DNA of 64,000 nucleotides from Comamonas composti DSM 21721. GTDB lineage: Bacteria > Pseudomonadota > Gammaproteobacteria > Burkholderiales > Burkholderiaceae_C. The notes below the pieces were generated by a model. That model worked only from the letters and a program-made list of their open reading frames with translations, had not been told where the DNA came from and ran no database searches. This document shows positions 60,676 through 64,000 of this stretch, piece by piece; position 1 is the first letter of the stretch; every line of letters starts with the position of its first letter. The position numbers and the translations under genes were made by a program. The stretch spans positions 1 to 64,000 of the forward strand of contig NZ_AUCQ01000012.1 of NCBI RefSeq assembly GCF_000429845.1. Direction: 5' to 3'.

Positions 60676-61272
60676 GAGCACGCGGGCGGCAGTGACAGGT
60701 ACGGCCAGCTTGGCCGCAGCATCGGTGTCGGCCACAGGCGCTGCGGGCTGGGACTTGGCGGGTTCGAGCAAGGCGGGCTTGGCCGCAGGGCTGTCTCCAA
60801 GTACGGCGATCTGGCCCGACAGCTGGCCGCCTTCCTCGATGACGATCTTGCCGTAGCGGATCTCGCCACGCACCTTGCCGCTGCCGTAGATCACCAGCTT
60901 CTCGCGCACCGTCAGGGAGCCGTCGAAAACGCCGTGGATTTCGGCGATGTCGATTTCCGCCGTGCCGTGGAAAGCACCTCGCTCGGCAATCTGTATGACG
61001 CGCGAATTCATCGTGGCTTCGACCGTGCCCTCGACGACCAGGGTGTCGCAGTCCGTGATCTCCACGCCCTTGAGCTTGATGTTGGGGCCGACCGTGAGCT
61101 TGCTGCCACTCTCGCCGGCGTCCACGGCCGTGGTTGCCGGTGCGGGAATGGGCGCCGGCCGCGAAGCGCCGGCCATCATGCTGTTTTGACTGTTGCCGGC
61201 CCCCACTGGATTGTTGCGATTACCAAAAGCGTCGTTGTCACGCTTGCCAAAAAACGGGGTCTGCACAGCCAT
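60673..61272 (-). CDS. Bactofilin (polymer-forming cytoskeletal protein)
   Basis: 199 residues from MAVQTPFFGKRDNDAFGNRN, with AAGGAGGCTTTCGA upstream of the ATG. The bactofilin beta-helix core runs from KLTVGPNIKLKGVEITDCDT LVVEGTVEATMNSRVIQIAE (split) through GAFHGTAEIDIAEIHGVFDG SL (split) to GEIRYGKIVIEEGGQLSGQI, with the regular spacing of hydrophobic turns. Pro/Ala-rich tails flank it. Bactofilins assemble into filaments under the inner membrane and act in shape or polar organisation. The peptidase gene often paired with bactofilins (M23) is not adjacent. Its stop codon is part of the triple array. Confidence 0.94.
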   Translation of the reverse strand: MAVQTPFFGKRDNDAFGNRNNPVGAGNSQNSMMAGASRPAPIPAPATTAVDAGESGSKLTVGPNIKLKGVEITDCDTLVVEGTVEATMNSRVIQIAERGAFHGTAEIDIAEIHGVFDGSLTVREKLVIYGSGKVRGEIRYGKIVIEEGGQLSGQIAVLGDSPAAKPALLEPAKSQPAAPVADTDAAAKLAVPVTAARVL

Positions 61273-61501
61273 TCGAAAGCCTCCTTGGGGAAAGCGCCAT
61301 GCTATGCAGGACAAGACTTAACAATTCGCCTCATCTCGCAAGAAAAGTAACAAGATGGCTCAGAAGTTTCATTTACTTTCTTAATTTACTTAACACAACA
61401 TCAATATTTGCATTTACCCATCTCCATGTCTCCGGGAAGACAGGCTTGTCCAAATAGGTGCATCTACACTCATATCCACTTTTTCTCCTCCTGCCCTTCT
61501 C

Positions 61502-61975
61502 ATGTCCAGCCTTCCCGCGAACCGCAGTCAGCCCGTCTGCACCTGTTTCATGGTGCGCAGCCTGTCGCGCAAGATCTCCCAGCTCTACGACGACACACTG
61601 GCACCCAGCGGCTTGCGCGGCACGCAGTTCAGCCTGCTCATGCAGGTGCGGCATGCCCGGCCCGGCGAGGCCACGGTCTCCGCCCTGGCCCAGCTTTTGC
61701 ACACCGACCGCACCACGCTCACGCGCAATCTGCGCACGCTGGAGCAGGCAGGCTGCATAGAGCTGGTGCCGGGCCGCGATGCGCGCAGCCGCTGCGTGCT
61801 GATCACGCCCGCCGGGATTGCACGGCTGCGCGAGGCCCGGTCCCTGTGGCAGCTGGCCCAGCAGCGCGTGCGCGAGCTGTGCGGCCAGCAGCAGATTGGC
61901 GAGCTCGAAAGCCTGGTGCTGGCCATGCTGCCCCAGCTCGCAGACCCCGATCCCGCCGTGGAGAGCCAGACATGA
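61502..61975 (+). CDS. MarR-family transcriptional regulator
   Basis: 157 residues. Winged-helix core: SRKISQLYDDTLAPSGLRGT QFSLLMQV (split), SALAQLLHTDRTTLTRNLRT LEQAGCIELVPGRDARSRCV (split) and LITPAGIARL. It is followed by the MATE exporter gene with ATGA overlap, so it very probably controls that gene. It is divergent from the bactofilin gene across about 230 bp of AT-rich DNA that should contain both promoters. Confidence 0.93.
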   Translation: MSSLPANRSQPVCTCFMVRSLSRKISQLYDDTLAPSGLRGTQFSLLMQVRHARPGEATVSALAQLLHTDRTTLTRNLRTLEQAGCIELVPGRDARSRCVLITPAGIARLREARSLWQLAQQRVRELCGQQQIGELESLVLAMLPQLADPDPAVESQT

Positions 61976-63336
61976 GCGCCATCGCCCAGCCCTTGCGCGC
62001 CCCGGTCCGCTCGCCCCTGCTCGAAGGCCCGATCACCTCCACCCTGCTGAGGCTGGCCCTGCCCAATATGCTGGCCCTGAGCATGGCGGTGCTGGTTTCC
62101 GTGGCCGAGACCTATTACGTGGGCAGCCTGGGCACGGCGGCTCTTGCAGCCATGGCCCTGGTGTTTCCGTTTGCCATGCTCACGCAGATGCTCAGCAATG
62201 GCGCCATGGGCAGCGGCGTCTCTTCGGCCATCAGCCGTGCGCTCGGCGCCGGCGAGGTGGAGCGCGCCTCGGCCCTGGGCCTGCATGCACTGGTCATAGG
62301 CGCGGTGGCCGGCCTCGTGTATTCGCTGGTCTTCGTCTTCCTCGGGCCGGTGTTCTATGGCTGGCTGGGCGGGCGCGGCGAGGTGCTGGCCCAGGCCTCG
62401 GGCTTTGGCAGCGTGCTGTTCAGCGGCGCCCTGCTGGTCTGGGTCTGCAATACCCTGGCCTCGGTGGTGCGCGGCACCGGCAATATGCGCCTGCCTTCGG
62501 GCGTGCTGCTGCTCGCCTCCCTGGTGCAGGTGGTGGTCGGCGGCGCCCTGGGCCTGGGCCTGGGGCCATTGCCGCGCTGGGGCCTGCCGGGCGTGGCCCT
62601 GGGCAATATCGCGGCCATGGTCCTGGCCGTGGCGGTCCTGCTCGCCTATCTGCAATGGGGCCAGCAGCGCATACGTCTCGACTGGCGCGCACCGCGCCTG
62701 TCGCGCGCCATGTTTTCCGCCATCCTGCGCGTGGGCGCCCTGGCCTGCCTGTCGCCCCTGCAGACCGCGCTCGCAGCGCTGCTGCTCACGGGCATGGTGG
62801 CCCGGCTGGGCCCTGCGGCGCTGGCCGGTTACGGCATAGGCCAGAGGCTGGAGTTCCTGCTGATTCCCATGGCCTTTGGCGTGGGCATGGCCGCCGTGCC
62901 CATGGTGGGCATGGCCCTGGGCGCAGGCCAGGTGCAACGCGCACGCAGCGTGGCCTGGATCAGCGGCGTCATGGTCACGGCCATGCTGGGAGCGCTGGGG
63001 CTCATGGTCTGGATCTGGCCCCGGCTGTGGTCGGGCCTGTTCACCCAGGATGCGGCCGTGCTCGCCCATGCCGATCTCTATCTGCGCATGGCAGCACCGG
63101 CCTTCGGCCTGTTCGGCCTGGGGCTGGTGCTGTACTTTGCCTCGCTGGGCGCGGGCCGGGTGCTCGGCCCCGTGTTCGCGGGCACACTGCGCCTGGCCCT
63201 GATCGCCGGCGGCGGCGCCTGGCTGATGCACGGCGGTCAGGCCAGCGCCCAGGCCTTGTTCGGCCTGGTCGGCCTGGCCATGGCCGCCTATGGACTGGCC
63301 ACGGCCTGGAGCGTCTGGCGCGCGCGCTGGGATTGA
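61972..63336 (+). CDS. MATE-family efflux transporter
   Basis: 454 residues with about 12 membrane helices. MATE landmarks are LRLALPNMLALSMAVLVSVA ETYYVGSLGTAALAAMALVF PF (split), NGAMGSGVSSAISRALGAGE, RGTGNMRLPSGVLLLASLVQ and the repeat half GYGIGQRLEFLLIPMAFGVG MAAVPMVGMALGAGQVQRAR (split). It exports drugs or cationic metabolites by Na+ or H+ antiport. Translationally coupled to the MarR gene, which is consistent with substrate-induced efflux. A long hairpin repeat follows its stop. Confidence 0.93.
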   Translation: MSAIAQPLRAPVRSPLLEGPITSTLLRLALPNMLALSMAVLVSVAETYYVGSLGTAALAAMALVFPFAMLTQMLSNGAMGSGVSSAISRALGAGEVERASALGLHALVIGAVAGLVYSLVFVFLGPVFYGWLGGRGEVLAQASGFGSVLFSGALLVWVCNTLASVVRGTGNMRLPSGVLLLASLVQVVVGGALGLGLGPLPRWGLPGVALGNIAAMVLAVAVLLAYLQWGQQRIRLDWRAPRLSRAMFSAILRVGALACLSPLQTALAALLLTGMVARLGPAALAGYGIGQRLEFLLIPMAFGVGMAAVPMVGMALGAGQVQRARSVAWISGVMVTAMLGALGLMVWIWPRLWSGLFTQDAAVLAHADLYLRMAAPAFGLFGLGLVLYFASLGAGRVLGPVFAGTLRLALIAGGGAWLMHGGQASAQALFGLVGLAMAAYGLATAWSVWRARWD

Positions 63337-63342
63337 TAAAAA

Positions 63343-63424
63343 AGGAGCTGCTACCACGCATGTCCATTGGGTTTCAGATTGAAAGCCATCTGAAATCCAA
63401 TGCTGGAGCGTGGTAGCAGCTCCT
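63343..63424. repeat. Long intergenic hairpin repeat, copy 4
   Basis: AGGAGCTGCTACCACGC (63343-63359) and GCGTGGTAGCAGCTCCT (63408-63424) are perfectly complementary. Inner CATTGGGTTTCAGAT pairs with ATCTGAAATCCAATG with one mismatch. Lies between the convergent MATE and thioesterase genes and may end both transcripts. Confidence 0.88.
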
Positions 63425-63458
63425 GTTTCAGCGAACGCCTCGCTGGCTGACTGGGCGC

Positions 63459-63480
63459 TAAGAACGTGTTCACGCTCTAA
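63459..63480. repeat. TNA-flanked 16-bp quasi-palindrome at the thioesterase stop
   Basis: TAA (63459-63461), GAACGTGTTCACGCTC (63462-63477), TAA (63478-63480). The thioesterase TAG stop (63477-63479 on the minus strand) uses TA of the flanking trinucleotide and the first base of the unit. Confidence 0.78.
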
Positions 63481-63965
63481 GAAACGATATAGGCAGCCGT
63501 GCCCGTGGACAGCAACTGGCCGTCGGCACCGAGGAACTCCATGCGCGTATTCGCCACGCGCGAGCCCAGGCGCAGCACTTCGGCGCGCAGGATGAACTCC
63601 GCGCCTATGCCCGGGCGCAGGTAGTCCACGCGCAGATCGATGGTGCCCAGGCGCGAGAAGCGCAGCAGGCGCTGCAGCGGCTGGTCATCCATGTGCTTGG
63701 CACCGATGGCAGCCATGACGGCCAGGCCGCCCATGGAGTCCAGACCCGCGCTGATCACGCCGCCGTGGATGCGCTGATAGGCCGCATGGCCGATCAGCTC
63801 GGGCCGCATGACGATGCGCCCCTCGACATGCTCGGGCCGCACCTCGGTGATGCGCAGGCCCAGCAACTGGTTGAAGGCGATCTGGCGTTCGAACACCTGG
63901 CGCAAGCCCTCGATGAATTCGGGCTCGAATTCGACTGGCGTTTTTTGGCTTGAAGAAGATTTCAT
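63477..63965 (-). CDS. PaaI/YbgC-type hotdog-fold thioesterase
   Basis: 162 residues. The hotdog core AAYQRIHGGVISAGLDSMGG LAVMAAIG (split) carries the HGGV..D-type active-site helix of the 4HBT/PaaI group, followed by LGTIDLRVDYLRPGIGAEFI and FLGADGQLLSTGTAAYI. It hydrolyses an acyl- or aroyl-CoA. The native substrate is unknown. The ribosome site before its ATG (63963-63965) is weak. Its stop codon is formed by a TNA-flanked unit. What lies upstream is outside the window. Confidence 0.9.
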   Translation of the reverse strand: MKSSSSQKTPVEFEPEFIEGLRQVFERQIAFNQLLGLRITEVRPEHVEGRIVMRPELIGHAAYQRIHGGVISAGLDSMGGLAVMAAIGAKHMDDQPLQRLLRFSRLGTIDLRVDYLRPGIGAEFILRAEVLRLGSRVANTRMEFLGADGQLLSTGTAAYIVS

Positions 63966-64000
63966 GAACAGGGTTTGATTTTTCCTGGGCTGGGGTCGGC

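Overview
The window is high-GC, densely coded DNA that looks like a chromosomal segment of a betaproteobacterium of the Comamonadaceae, most likely Comamonas or a close relative. The main reasons are the four solo Bug/TctC-type solute receptors without TctAB partners, the VanA/VanB-type Rieske demethylase locus, the many CoA-thioester catabolic operons, and three families of short intergenic repeats of a type I associate with this family. No rRNA, tRNA, CRISPR array, phage gene or transposase was seen.

Layout. (1) 1-12400, minus: one long beta-oxidation operon (FadJ-like multifunctional protein, thiolase, large and small acyl-CoA dehydrogenases, PaaG-like hydratase/isomerase, CaiB-type CoA transferase, two Bug receptors, an NMO-family flavoprotein, EtfB cut by the window edge). 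A divergent LysR gene sits beside it. The gene set resembles the pimeloyl/dicarboxyl-CoA (pim) pathway. (2) 13.5-21.0 kb: diguanylate cyclase, orphan Tat-type peptide-binding protein, HtpX, DUF3025 protein, a 267-bp MITE-like element and pyrC. (3) 21.0-30.1 kb: Crp/Fnr regulator divergent from a plus-strand set of porin, NDP-forming acyl-CoA synthetase, Bug, DUF1254 protein, metal-site-degenerate MBL protein and Bug. This is a catabolic unit of unknown substrate. (4) 30.3-33.8 kb: glutamate/aspartate ABC importer. (5) 34.3-38.5 kb: HypT-like LysR regulator divergent from a TRAP transporter. (6) 38.7-45.9 kb: methoxybenzoate demethylation cluster with GntR regulator, VanA, MarR regulator, AAHS permease, a second Rieske oxygenase, one shared VanB reductase and a 2-hydroxyacid dehydrogenase. 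(7) 46.1-48.5 kb: Atm1-type ABC exporter and YciA-type thioesterase. (8) 48.5-60.4 kb: a TetR-controlled operon in atu/liu-like order (SDR, a 55-aa small protein, carboxyltransferase, citronellyl-CoA-type dehydrogenase, hydratase, biotin carboxylase, BKACE, two acyl-CoA ligases). (9) 60.7-64.0 kb: bactofilin, MarR-MATE pair and a PaaI-type thioesterase.

The most unusual structure is in the non-coding DNA. A quasi-palindromic 16-bp unit flanked by TNA trinucleotides occurs at six gene 3' ends, and at five of them the stop codon is built from the flanking TNA. The same sequence forms the terminal inverted repeats of the 267-bp element beside pyrC. A second family (C-rich/G-rich, about 70-85 bp) follows stop codons of at least seven genes, always in the same orientation to the gene. 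A third family of long hairpins sits mainly between convergent genes. Two coupled small ORFs (22 and 55 codons) fill operon gaps. Regulators in the catabolic clusters have clear palindromic operator candidates.
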